A stretch of DNA of 64,000 nucleotides from SIG299 sp045531955 (GTDB taxonomy: Bacteria; Bacillota; Clostridia; Lachnospirales; Lachnospiraceae), in assembly GCA_045531955.1 (NCBI GenBank), contig JAZSFC010000023.1, forward strand, positions 1 to 64,000, read 5' to 3'. The position numbers and the translations under genes were made by a program. Shown here piece by piece: positions 58,366 through 64,000 of the stretch. The notes beneath the pieces were generated by a model. The model was not told the DNA's origin, did not search any database, and worked only from the letters and a program-made list of their open reading frames with translations. Within the stretch, counting starts at the first letter, position 1; every line of letters begins with the position of its first letter.

Positions 58366-58407
58366 ACTGTATATATTATATATACACAGTTTATATACAA
58401 ATGTCAA
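58366..58407 (-). promoter_or_regulatory. ABC-operon promoter with 25-bp palindrome over the -10
   Basis: On the minus strand TTGACA (58407-58402), 17-bp spacer, TATATA (58384-58379). ACTGT at 58366-58370 and ACAGT at 58386-58390 bound an A+T palindrome covering the -10; further ACTGT half-sites occur at 58344-58348 and 58355-58359. Best candidate operator for the operon's GntR protein. Confidence 0.65.
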
Positions 58408-58426
58408 TAGGTATTTTGAAAAAAAT

Positions 58427-58475
58427 AAAAGACCAAGCCACGGACAATCTGATTTGTCCTTCCAGTTGGTCTTTT
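58427..58475. terminator. Terminator after the 87-aa membrane protein gene
   Basis: 10-bp outer stem AAAAGACCAA/TTGGTCTTTT with inner GGACAA/TTGTCC; an A+T-rich tail TATTTTTTTC follows on the minus strand. Confidence 0.8.
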
Positions 58476-58478
58476 ACT

Positions 58479-58742
58479 TTACATATTATACTTTATGAAA
58501 CTCCTCACCGTCAACGCGAACCAGCCAATTGCCAGAATGCACCAGAAAATTGCCCTGCCGCGCTTTTTCTCTAACCATGCTGATGCTGCATCCCACACGC
58601 AGACTAAAGTAATCATTACTTCTGATGCAAACTCCAGTGTTTTCCAATGAAATATCTGTACAAAAAGCCACACAATGACCGTACATACCGTAAAAATATT
58701 TTTCAGCTTTGGAATATCATATTCCCAGTTAAATTTTTTCAT
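58479..58742 (-). CDS. Small membrane protein of unknown function (87 aa)
   Basis: Three hydrophobic segments (about residues 15-30, 38-55, 62-80) separated by short basic loops (EKKRGR). The start overlaps the preceding gene by 14 nt, so it is translationally coupled to it. I do not recognise the family. Confidence 0.65.
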   Translation of the reverse strand: MKKFNWEYDIPKLKNIFTVCTVIVWLFVQIFHWKTLEFASEVMITLVCVWDAASAWLEKKRGRAIFWCILAIGWFALTVRSFIKYNM

Positions 58743-59364
58743 ATGTTGTTTTCTCCTTTAGAGTCTCTGTCAACTCATCCGCTGTTCCAAGCAACAGCTC
58801 CTTCTTTTGCAACAACACTATTTGATTCTCATAAATCACTCCGAATAACTCCGCAGTTTCCAAAGCACATTCCATATTTATATAGGAAATCTTCTTATCT
58901 TCTCCTACCCCGCTCATAACAACTTCTGTGTCGTCAAATACCAGACGAAGCTTTTGGCTTTTCATGGAAGCATTCATATTCTCCAACAACTTCTTTGCCT
59001 TCTTCTCATAAGAATTTTTCTTCCTGTCCTCTTTACGAAGATAGAGAACACCCATCACAATGGCAAAGAAACCCGCTACCAACGGTACCGGCAGTTCCTG
59101 CGGTTTCATGACCCCCGGCACAAACAGGAAAATTCCCATCACAAGAAGTAGACCGCCCCACTGTCTCCTGCTTTCCCGGCGGCGTTTTAACTCTGCTTCG
59201 GTCGCACGTGGTACAGCACTAAGCTTGTCGGTCAGTTTCCAAAGGCCGGGAAGCTTTTTTCTGGAAGCAAGCTCCACACGTTTTTGCAGCATCTGTGCTA
59301 CCTGCGGAACCAGCACTTCTATCTCATATGGTTTCATGGAAAAAATAAAATTAGTAGTTGCCAT
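58729..59364 (-). CDS. Membrane protein with YcxB-like domain (211 aa)
   Basis: A soluble basic N-terminus, two close membrane segments (LLLVMGIFLFVPGVM and PLVAGFFAIVMGVLYL, about residues 70-108), and a C-terminal beta-rich domain: RLVFDDTEVVMSGVGEDKKISYINMECALETAELFGVIYENQIVLLQKKEL (read in parts; about 140-190). That strand order is the YcxB-like domain common in Bacillota, of unknown role. It precedes and overlaps the 87-aa membrane protein gene. Confidence 0.7.
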   Translation of the reverse strand: MATTNFIFSMKPYEIEVLVPQVAQMLQKRVELASRKKLPGLWKLTDKLSAVPRATEAELKRRRESRRQWGGLLLVMGIFLFVPGVMKPQELPVPLVAGFFAIVMGVLYLRKEDRKKNSYEKKAKKLLENMNASMKSQKLRLVFDDTEVVMSGVGEDKKISYINMECALETAELFGVIYENQIVLLQKKELLLGTADELTETLKEKTTYEKI

Positions 59365-59500
59365 GAAGTTCCCTACCTTTCTAAGTATATTTCATCAATA
59401 AATGAAAATTTGCGTTACCTTTATGAACATTTTACCATATGAGAAGCTATCTGACAATGAACTTCCTATTAAATTTCTACCGGCACCGCACTTTTCACCG

Positions 59501-61237
59501 TTACATTTCCTCCGGACAGTCCATACCAAGCAGTCCACAGGCATCCTTTAACACCTTCTGCACCGCATCCACCAAAGCCAGACGTGCCTGCTTTTCTTCC
59601 TCGGAAGCATTTAAAATCGGGCACTCATGATAGAACTTATTAAAAGCACTTGCCACGGAAATAATGTACCGTGCCACCACCGATGGTTCATAACGCTCCG
59701 CCGCGCCTTGTACCGCTGCCTCGTAGCCGGACAATGTTTTCACTAATGCATAGCTTACTTCATCGGTGAGGTGCTTATAATTTATGCCGTAGGTCCCCGC
59801 CATAGCAGGCGCATATGCTATTCCTTCCTTTCCCTGCATAAATCCATTCTTCCGCAAAATGCTCTTTGCCCGGGCGTAGGTGTACTGTACATATGGCCCG
59901 GTGGTGCCTTCAAAGCTCAGTACATCCTCCCAGTTAAATTCCACGTTCTTAATCCGCTGATTGAATAGGTCATGGAAAATCACAGCACCGACACCTACCT
60001 GTTTTGCGGTTTCTTCCTTGTTCTGCAAATCAGGATTTTTCGCCTGAATTGCGGTCATTGCCCGTTCCATGGCTTCTTTTAAAATATCCTCTGCGTACAC
60101 AATGTTTCCGGTCCGGGAGGAAAGCTTTGCTCCCGCCATGCTGACCAGACCATATGGCACATGCACTAACGCATCCTCTGCCCAAGCATTTCCCATAAGT
60201 TTTACCGCCGTGAATACCTGCTTAAAATGCAAGGACTGCTCCAGACCCGTCACATACAGACATTTTTCAAACCCATAGGTCTGTTTCCGGTACAGCACCG
60301 CCGCAATATCCCGGGAATGATAAATGGAACCGCCGTCACTCTTGGTTATCAGGCAAGGCGGCATGTCGAAAGCTGTCAGATCAATCACGTTGGCACCCTG
60401 GCTCTCGGTCAACAGATTCTTTTCCTTCAATTCCTCCACCAGTGCCGGCACCTTTTCCCGGTAAAAGCTCTCCCCGATGTAAGAATCAAAGGAAATGCCA
60501 AGCAGCTTGTACACCCGCTCAAACTCCACAAGACTGATGTCCTTAAACCAGTTCCAGATAGCAAGAGCCTCCTCGTCGTTTTGTTCCATCTTTACAAACC
60601 AGTTCCGGGCTTCCTCCATCAGAGAAGCATCTTCATCCTTTTCCTGATTGAATTTCACATAAATCCGCATCAGCTCCTCGATGCCCTTTTCTTCGATTTC
60701 TTCCTTGCTGCTCCATTTTTTATATGCCACAATCAGCTTGCCAAACTGGGTACCCCAGTCCCCCAAATGATTGATGCGCACCACGTTATATCCCAGTTTT
60801 TCATAAATCTTATACAAAGAATTGCCAATAACCGTGGTCCGCAGATGTCCCACGTGGAAGTTCTTCGCTATATTCGGAGAAGAATAATCCATACAAACGG
60901 TTTTCCCGGAACCCGGCTGTTGTACCCCGTGATTTTCTCCGTTTGCAGTTGCCAGACATTGCTTTACATAAGCAGCACGGTCAAGAAAAATGTTGCAGTA
61001 ACCGTTTACCGCTTCCACCTTTTCAATTCCCAGTTTATCTGCCTGCGCTGTAAGTCCTTCTGCCAGTTCCTCCGCAATCAGCTTTGGATTCTTCCGAAGT
61101 ACCTTAGCAAAGGAAAAGCAAGGTAGAGCAAAATCACCCATGAAAGCCTCCGGTGGGGTTTCCATAAGTGTCAGGAACTGTTCGGAAGTAGTTTCCGGAA
61201 GCTGTGTAGTTAAATAGTTGCAAATTTGGGTTTTCAT
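59501..61237 (-). CDS. argS: Arginyl-tRNA synthetase
   Basis: A 578-residue class I synthetase. The N-terminal Add1 domain contains AVNGYCNIFLD. The active site has SSPNIAKNFHVGHLR (HIGH-type, about residues 117-131) and GAKLSSRTGNIV (KMSKS-type, about 367-378). The C-terminal anticodon-binding DALR domain ends at LLGMDCPEEM. AAGGAGG before ATG 61237. Its 280-bp leader holds a promoter, an Arg-rich leader peptide, alternative stems and a terminator, so expression probably responds to Arg-tRNA supply. Confidence 0.97.
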   Translation of the reverse strand: MKTQICNYLTTQLPETTSEQFLTLMETPPEAFMGDFALPCFSFAKVLRKNPKLIAEELAEGLTAQADKLGIEKVEAVNGYCNIFLDRAAYVKQCLATANGENHGVQQPGSGKTVCMDYSSPNIAKNFHVGHLRTTVIGNSLYKIYEKLGYNVVRINHLGDWGTQFGKLIVAYKKWSSKEEIEEKGIEELMRIYVKFNQEKDEDASLMEEARNWFVKMEQNDEEALAIWNWFKDISLVEFERVYKLLGISFDSYIGESFYREKVPALVEELKEKNLLTESQGANVIDLTAFDMPPCLITKSDGGSIYHSRDIAAVLYRKQTYGFEKCLYVTGLEQSLHFKQVFTAVKLMGNAWAEDALVHVPYGLVSMAGAKLSSRTGNIVYAEDILKEAMERAMTAIQAKNPDLQNKEETAKQVGVGAVIFHDLFNQRIKNVEFNWEDVLSFEGTTGPYVQYTYARAKSILRKNGFMQGKEGIAYAPAMAGTYGINYKHLTDEVSYALVKTLSGYEAAVQGAAERYEPSVVARYIISVASAFNKFYHECPILNASEEEKQARLALVDAVQKVLKDACGLLGMDCPEEM

Positions 61238-61257
61238 AATTTTCCTCCTTATTTTTT

Positions 61258-61311
61258 GAAAAAGAAAGAACCGCCCTCAAAATGACTTAAAGCCAAATTG
61301 ATTGCGGTTCT
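61258..61311 (-). terminator. Attenuator terminator in the argS leader
   Basis: Minus-strand stem AGAACCGC (61311-61304) with GCGGTTCT (61274-61267), then TTCTTTCTTTTTC. It ends 6 nt before the argS ribosome-site region. Confidence 0.8.
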
Positions 61312-61392
61312 GCATAATTTTATATAAACAACAGCACCGCACGAAAACAAGACGTACACCTTGTAGTCATGCGGCAATTTTGCATGAGCTAC
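61303..61392 (-). promoter_or_regulatory. Mutually exclusive RNA arms of the argS attenuator
   Basis: On the minus-strand RNA: arm 1 GTAGCTCATGC (61392-61382) pairs with arm 2 GCATGACTAC (61372-61363). Arm 2' CCGCA (61374-61370) overlaps arm 2 and pairs with arm 3 TGCGG (61341-61337). Arm 3 TGCGGT (61341-61336) can instead pair with ACCGCA (61308-61303) in the 5' side of the terminator. The leader peptide stop codon lies in arm 1. Confidence 0.55.
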
Positions 61393-61451
61393 AGGAACTT
61401 ACGTCTGCATCTGCGTCTTAATCTTAAGCTGTTTACATAAAGGTTGTTCAT
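61389..61451 (-). CDS. argS leader peptide (20 aa), Arg-rich
   Basis: ATG 61451, with AAGGAG 9 nt upstream, opens MNNLYVNSLRLRRRCRRKFL, ending TAG at 61389. Six of eight residues in R-L-R-R-R-C-R-R are arginine, coded by AGA, AGA, CGC, AGA, AGA, CGT, a mix of codons read by different tRNA-Arg. It lies about 30 nt into the predicted transcript and its stop is inside arm 1 of the attenuator. This is the classical shape of an attenuation leader peptide. Confidence 0.75.
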   Translation of the reverse strand: MNNLYVNSLRLRRRCRRKFL

Positions 61452-61488
61452 TTTTAGTTACTCCTTTTCCTTGCGGAATGTTGAATGT

Positions 61489-61517
61489 ACTGTAACATAG
61501 ATGGAATAAAATTGCAA
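61489..61517 (-). promoter_or_regulatory. Promoter of the argS leader transcript
   Basis: On the minus strand TTGCAA (61517-61512), 17-bp spacer, TACAGT (61494-61489). It starts just past the upstream GNAT stop codon, so argS is a separate transcription unit. Confidence 0.55.
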
Positions 61518-61520
61518 GCT

Positions 61521-62270
61521 TTATTTTATCTTCTCCGCCCCAATTTCCACCCATGCCGGACGAAACCCAGCGTTCAAGGCAATATTCCAGGAATGATAAT
61601 TAGACAGGCTCGTACCATAAAACGGGATCTTGCCTTCTTCTAGAATTTTATTTTTTAACAAAGTTACCAGATAAGTAGCTACACCCTTGGAACGATATTC
61701 CGGCAGTACATCAATGCCAATCTGCTGCCAGCCCGGGGCATCCCCGGAACATCCTGCCATGCCCATAATATTCTCACCATCATAGGCACATACCACGATT
61801 TTATCCGGGCGATGTGGCAGATATTCGGAACAGATAGCATTTGAGAAACGTTCATCCCCGTAAAATTGTGAAATTTCTTCCTTGCCGAAAAACCATTTTA
61901 CCGGAAAATCTTTCTTCGGTTCCACAGACTCCGCAGGAAGAAACATATGATAAGTTTGCGTCAAGGTATATCCAAAGCGATTTAACTCCTCTTGTAACGG
62001 CAAAAGATTCGGTAGTTCAAAGAGCCAGTGACCATGGCGATTTTTCATGAATTCCAGCAGAAAAGGATGCAGGCATTCTTCTGCAGTCAGCACTGCATTT
62101 CCACCTAGAGTGACCATGTGAAAGAAATACTTTTCTTTACCATACATGCGGCGGCCTTCCTGCAGGGCAGAGACGGTCAGGATATTCTCCTGTTTAGTAA
62201 ATTCCGTAGGGGAACAGTTAAATTCTTTGGATAACAATTCATAGAGTTTTTCTCTGTAACTATGTAACAT
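61521..62270 (-). CDS. GNAT family N-acetyltransferase (249 aa)
   Basis: The C-terminal half is a GNAT domain: KIVVCAYDGENIMGMAGCSGD, motif A IDVLPEYRSKGVATYLVTLLKN (R-x-x-G-x-A, about residues 192-213) and WNIALNAGFRPAWVEIG at the end. The N-terminal 110 residues are a second, degenerate acetyltransferase-like unit. I start at ATG 62270 with AAAAGGA 7 nt upstream; the longer frame would run into the upstream gene. Substrate unknown. Confidence 0.82.
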   Translation of the reverse strand: MLHSYREKLYELLSKEFNCSPTEFTKQENILTVSALQEGRRMYGKEKYFFHMVTLGGNAVLTAEECLHPFLLEFMKNRHGHWLFELPNLLPLQEELNRFGYTLTQTYHMFLPAESVEPKKDFPVKWFFGKEEISQFYGDERFSNAICSEYLPHRPDKIVVCAYDGENIMGMAGCSGDAPGWQQIGIDVLPEYRSKGVATYLVTLLKNKILEEGKIPFYGTSLSNYHSWNIALNAGFRPAWVEIGAEKIK

Positions 62271-62311
62271 GGTTTTGTCCTTTTCTATTTCAGTTTTCCG
62301 TGTGCAGCATA

Positions 62312-62854
62312 TTACCACTCCACAACCATTGCACATCGTTTTGCACCGGTTTTAATGCTTTCTTCCAGCGTCACCTTTACATTCGTTTGAAATACTTCCC
62401 GAAACATGCTTGCTGCGTTTCCAATGGTACAGTAACACCAAGTCTTTGTCAGCTTTTCCGGTATACGTTTTACGCAACCGCAATAGCATTCCGGGTAACA
62501 AAATAGCAGTTTGTTTTCTGAGATATATTCTAATGATGCAAAGGTTTCCCCATGGTTGAATGCATCCACAAAGTCTTTCATACACTCAACCTGATTCAAA
62601 TATTTCAGCATCTTCTTCGCATTGGATTTACCATCATTACAAATACATTCTTTTCGTACTTTGATAATTTCCTCTTCTTCCAAATGCTCTTCGAGAAATC
62701 CGCAAGCATGCTGTGCCCATTCAAATTTCTTTTCGATGGTTGCACTTTTCGATAAAGGATATTCTTTTTCTAATTGTTCTGCCAGTTCAGGACTTATATT
62801 ATTCTTTAAACTCTCTACCAAACGTATGGAATGGGCGTTATCGTTTTTTGGCAT
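62312..62854 (-). CDS. Cys-rich protein with V4R-like C-terminus (180 aa; DUF6144-like)
   Basis: Residues about 1-90 are helical with two cysteines (CICNDGKSNAKK). The second half has CYPECYCGCVKRI (four Cys within nine residues) and then TWCYCTIGNAASMFREVF ... VKVTLEESIKTGAKRCAMVV. The latter order (W-C-Y-C-x-x-G, then E-S-I-K-x-G-x-x-x-C) resembles the metal-binding 4-vinyl-reductase (V4R) fold, so I infer a zinc-binding or small-molecule sensor domain. It starts 21 nt after the Fpg-like gene stop. No defined function. Confidence 0.6.
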   Translation of the reverse strand: MPKNDNAHSIRLVESLKNNISPELAEQLEKEYPLSKSATIEKKFEWAQHACGFLEEHLEEEEIIKVRKECICNDGKSNAKKMLKYLNQVECMKDFVDAFNHGETFASLEYISENKLLFCYPECYCGCVKRIPEKLTKTWCYCTIGNAASMFREVFQTNVKVTLEESIKTGAKRCAMVVEW

Positions 62855-62875
62855 TTCTGTTCTTCCTCCTCTTCT

Positions 62876-63700
62876 CTACCTCTTCTGACAATGCTCGCAA
62901 AAATACACATTACCACCCATATACGCCGCCCGGTGAATTTCGTAGCCGCACCGCATGCACGGCTGATGCAGGGAGTTTTTACTAAGCTGCGAGATATATC
63001 CGCCCTTCTCGCCAAATAACGTTTTCTCCGTATCTCTTCCGCCTGCATCACACATCTGTTTCAGCACCTTTTTCACAGAAATATGCAGGGCTTTGAAATC
63101 CTCTTCGGAAGCATTCATCATATCATAGCGAGGGTCAATGCCGGCATCCCACAAAATATCCTGCAATACACCATTTCCAAGTCCCGGAATCCGCTGCTCC
63201 GTGGCAAGAAACGCCTTGACAGAAAGCTTTTTCCCGTTTGCCGGATACAGGCTTTTGAAATACTCATAGGTAAACTCCTCGGTTAACGGATTAGGCTTGG
63301 TGCTGGAAGAAATGTAGTACCCGTGGGTACATTCTCCCTTCGGGCATGCGGTAATAAATCCATACATCTGCACCGACACAAACAGCGCTGTATCATCATC
63401 AAAATACAAAGCCAGCTGATGATTCTTTGGAAACTTTTTCTTGTTCTCATAATACTTTGGATAAGCGCCGTCCAAGAGTAACAACATACTGTCCTCTGTG
63501 GTGATTTCCAGCATGCCGCCATAAAATGAAGCCCCCTCTATGGTTTGTCCCTCTAAATGTTCTTCCACACTTCCCTGCTCGCTGTTTACCCAGGCAAATT
63601 TGTGAGGCGTATGCAAAAGCTCCACATAACTGATGATTTTTCCCTGTAAGTGCTCATTGATTTGTTTTGCAATGGTATAGCTTTCCGGTAACTCTAACAT
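62876..63700 (-). CDS. Fpg/Nei-family DNA glycosylase homologue lacking Pro2
   Basis: A 274-residue protein with the Fpg/Nei architecture: MLELPESYTIAKQI start, beta-sandwich, helix-two-turn-helix (FLATEQRIPGLGNGVLQDILWDAGIDP, about residues 148-174) and a C-terminal zinc finger CMRCGYEIHRAAYMGGNVYFCEHCQ with all four Cys. The catalytic N-terminal Pro is replaced by Leu (M-L-E-L-P-E), though Glu3 is kept; the conserved Lys of the beta-sandwich is not evident (GASFYGGMLEI). AAGGAGG 7 nt before ATG 63700 makes the start secure. It may bind lesions without lyase chemistry, or use another nucleophile. Confidence 0.85.
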   Translation of the reverse strand: MLELPESYTIAKQINEHLQGKIISYVELLHTPHKFAWVNSEQGSVEEHLEGQTIEGASFYGGMLEITTEDSMLLLLDGAYPKYYENKKKFPKNHQLALYFDDDTALFVSVQMYGFITACPKGECTHGYYISSSTKPNPLTEEFTYEYFKSLYPANGKKLSVKAFLATEQRIPGLGNGVLQDILWDAGIDPRYDMMNASEEDFKALHISVKKVLKQMCDAGGRDTEKTLFGEKGGYISQLSKNSLHQPCMRCGYEIHRAAYMGGNVYFCEHCQKR

Positions 63701-63726
63701 ACGCCAGCCTCCTTTGTTTTCTTCTT

Positions 63727-64000
63727 CTATTTTTTCCACCGCTCCAGTGTCGGTAAGAACTGTCTTAACTGTTCTTTTGCTTCTTCTAACGTTTTACAAC
63801 GTCCGTCCCTAACTTCAATCGGTGCACAAATGTCAATCATTTCTTCCAATGTACATTCGCCAAGCACTCCATCATGGAAGCAATAGCAGCACCACTTATC
63901 ATTCTTTGTACCATCCGCATTCTTTGCAAAATGCTCTTCCTGAAGTAGCGGCATACCGCAGCTTTGGCAGATTTTTACCTTGGACCAATCGATGTTTTGT
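63727..64000 (-). CDS. Zinc-ribbon domain protein, 5' end outside window
   Basis: The frame is open from the right edge (reading WSKVKICQSCGMPLLQEEHF) to a stop at 63727. CQSCG and, 20 residues later, WCCYCF form a four-Cys zinc ribbon of the putative zinc ribbon family; the rest is helical (TLEEMIDICAPI, TLEEAKEQLRQFLPTLERW). The internal ATG at 63954 would cut the first Cys pair, so the real start lies upstream of the window. It is 26 nt before the Fpg-like gene, probably co-transcribed. Function unknown. Confidence 0.75.
   Translation of the reverse strand, partial: QNIDWSKVKICQSCGMPLLQEEHFAKNADGTKNDKWCCYCFHDGVLGECTLEEMIDICAPIEVRDGRCKTLEEAKEQLRQFLPTLERWKK

Noticed and set aside
60227..61126. 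A 299-codon open frame on the plus strand
   Set aside because: It is antisense to argS, lacks a ribosome site and any recognisable domain; the minus-strand frame is an intact synthetase.

Overview
The window looks like a chromosome segment of a spore-forming, Gram-positive anaerobe of the Clostridia, most likely a Lachnospiraceae-type gut organism. This is inferred from gene content: cotJABC spore-coat genes, DUF4358 lipoprotein, YitT, CdaR and DUF1292 proteins, FtsEX, an iron-sulfur two-subunit serine dehydratase, an archaeal-type AspRS, many MATE and ABC exporters, strong AGGAGG ribosome sites and A+T-rich intergenic DNA. I see no phage, insertion sequence, CRISPR array, rRNA or tRNA gene. 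Most genes are on the minus strand; plus-strand islands lie at about 9.9, 11.5, 15.9, 18.1-21.3 and 38.9-41.2 kb.

Layout. 0-4.7 kb: an ECF sigma factor, its membrane anti-sigma-like partner and an MBOAT O-acyltransferase cut by the window edge, then a duplicated DUF4358 lipoprotein and a VanZ-like protein. 4.8-6.0 kb: cotJABC. 6.1-9.8 kb: a DNA-damage unit (dinB plus a nuclease-helicase fusion) behind a LexA-type box. 9.9-18 kb: DUF1292 protein, FKBP-type lipoprotein, GH105 pectin enzyme with a cre-like promoter, TetR, MgtC, DeoR, a small acidic membrane protein, sdaAB. 18-24.6 kb: prfC, hipBA toxin-antitoxin, small accessory enzymes, rdgB. 24.6-25.2 kb: a gene-free stretch packed with nested inverted repeats. 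25.2-28.1 kb: ACT protein, homoserine dehydrogenase and an ApgM-family protein that is probably the homoserine kinase of this threonine operon. 28.2-36.5 kb: FtsEX/CtpA, CdaR, a fused ABC exporter with a Met-rich external domain, and a MsmX/UgpC-type ATPase with a cre site. 36.7-41.2 kb: YitT, two secreted or anchored proteins of unknown role, a second ECF sigma/anti-sigma pair, a FabG-like SDR. 41.3-48.8 kb: two MATE pumps, TcdA, AspRS, a GGDEF protein, MazG. 48.9-54.7 kb: GH43 arabinanase, MarR, two alpha/beta hydrolases, a 2-hydroxyacid dehydrogenase. 54.8-59.4 kb: a GntR-controlled double ABC operon and small membrane proteins. 59.5-64 kb: argS, a GNAT, a Cys-rich V4R-like protein, an Fpg/Nei homologue lacking its catalytic proline, and a zinc-ribbon protein.

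The most interesting signals are regulatory. Both aminoacyl-tRNA synthetase genes are preceded by a good promoter, a ribosome-site-led mini-ORF rich in the codons of the cognate amino acid (Arg for argS; Asn-Arg-Asp-Asp-Asp for aspS), mutually exclusive RNA arms and a terminator. Both read as ribosome-mediated attenuators with the same four-step folding logic, in a lineage where T-boxes would be expected. The second strong candidate is the roughly 450-bp structured intergenic element at 24.75-25.2 kb, which I cannot assign to a known RNA or repeat class.
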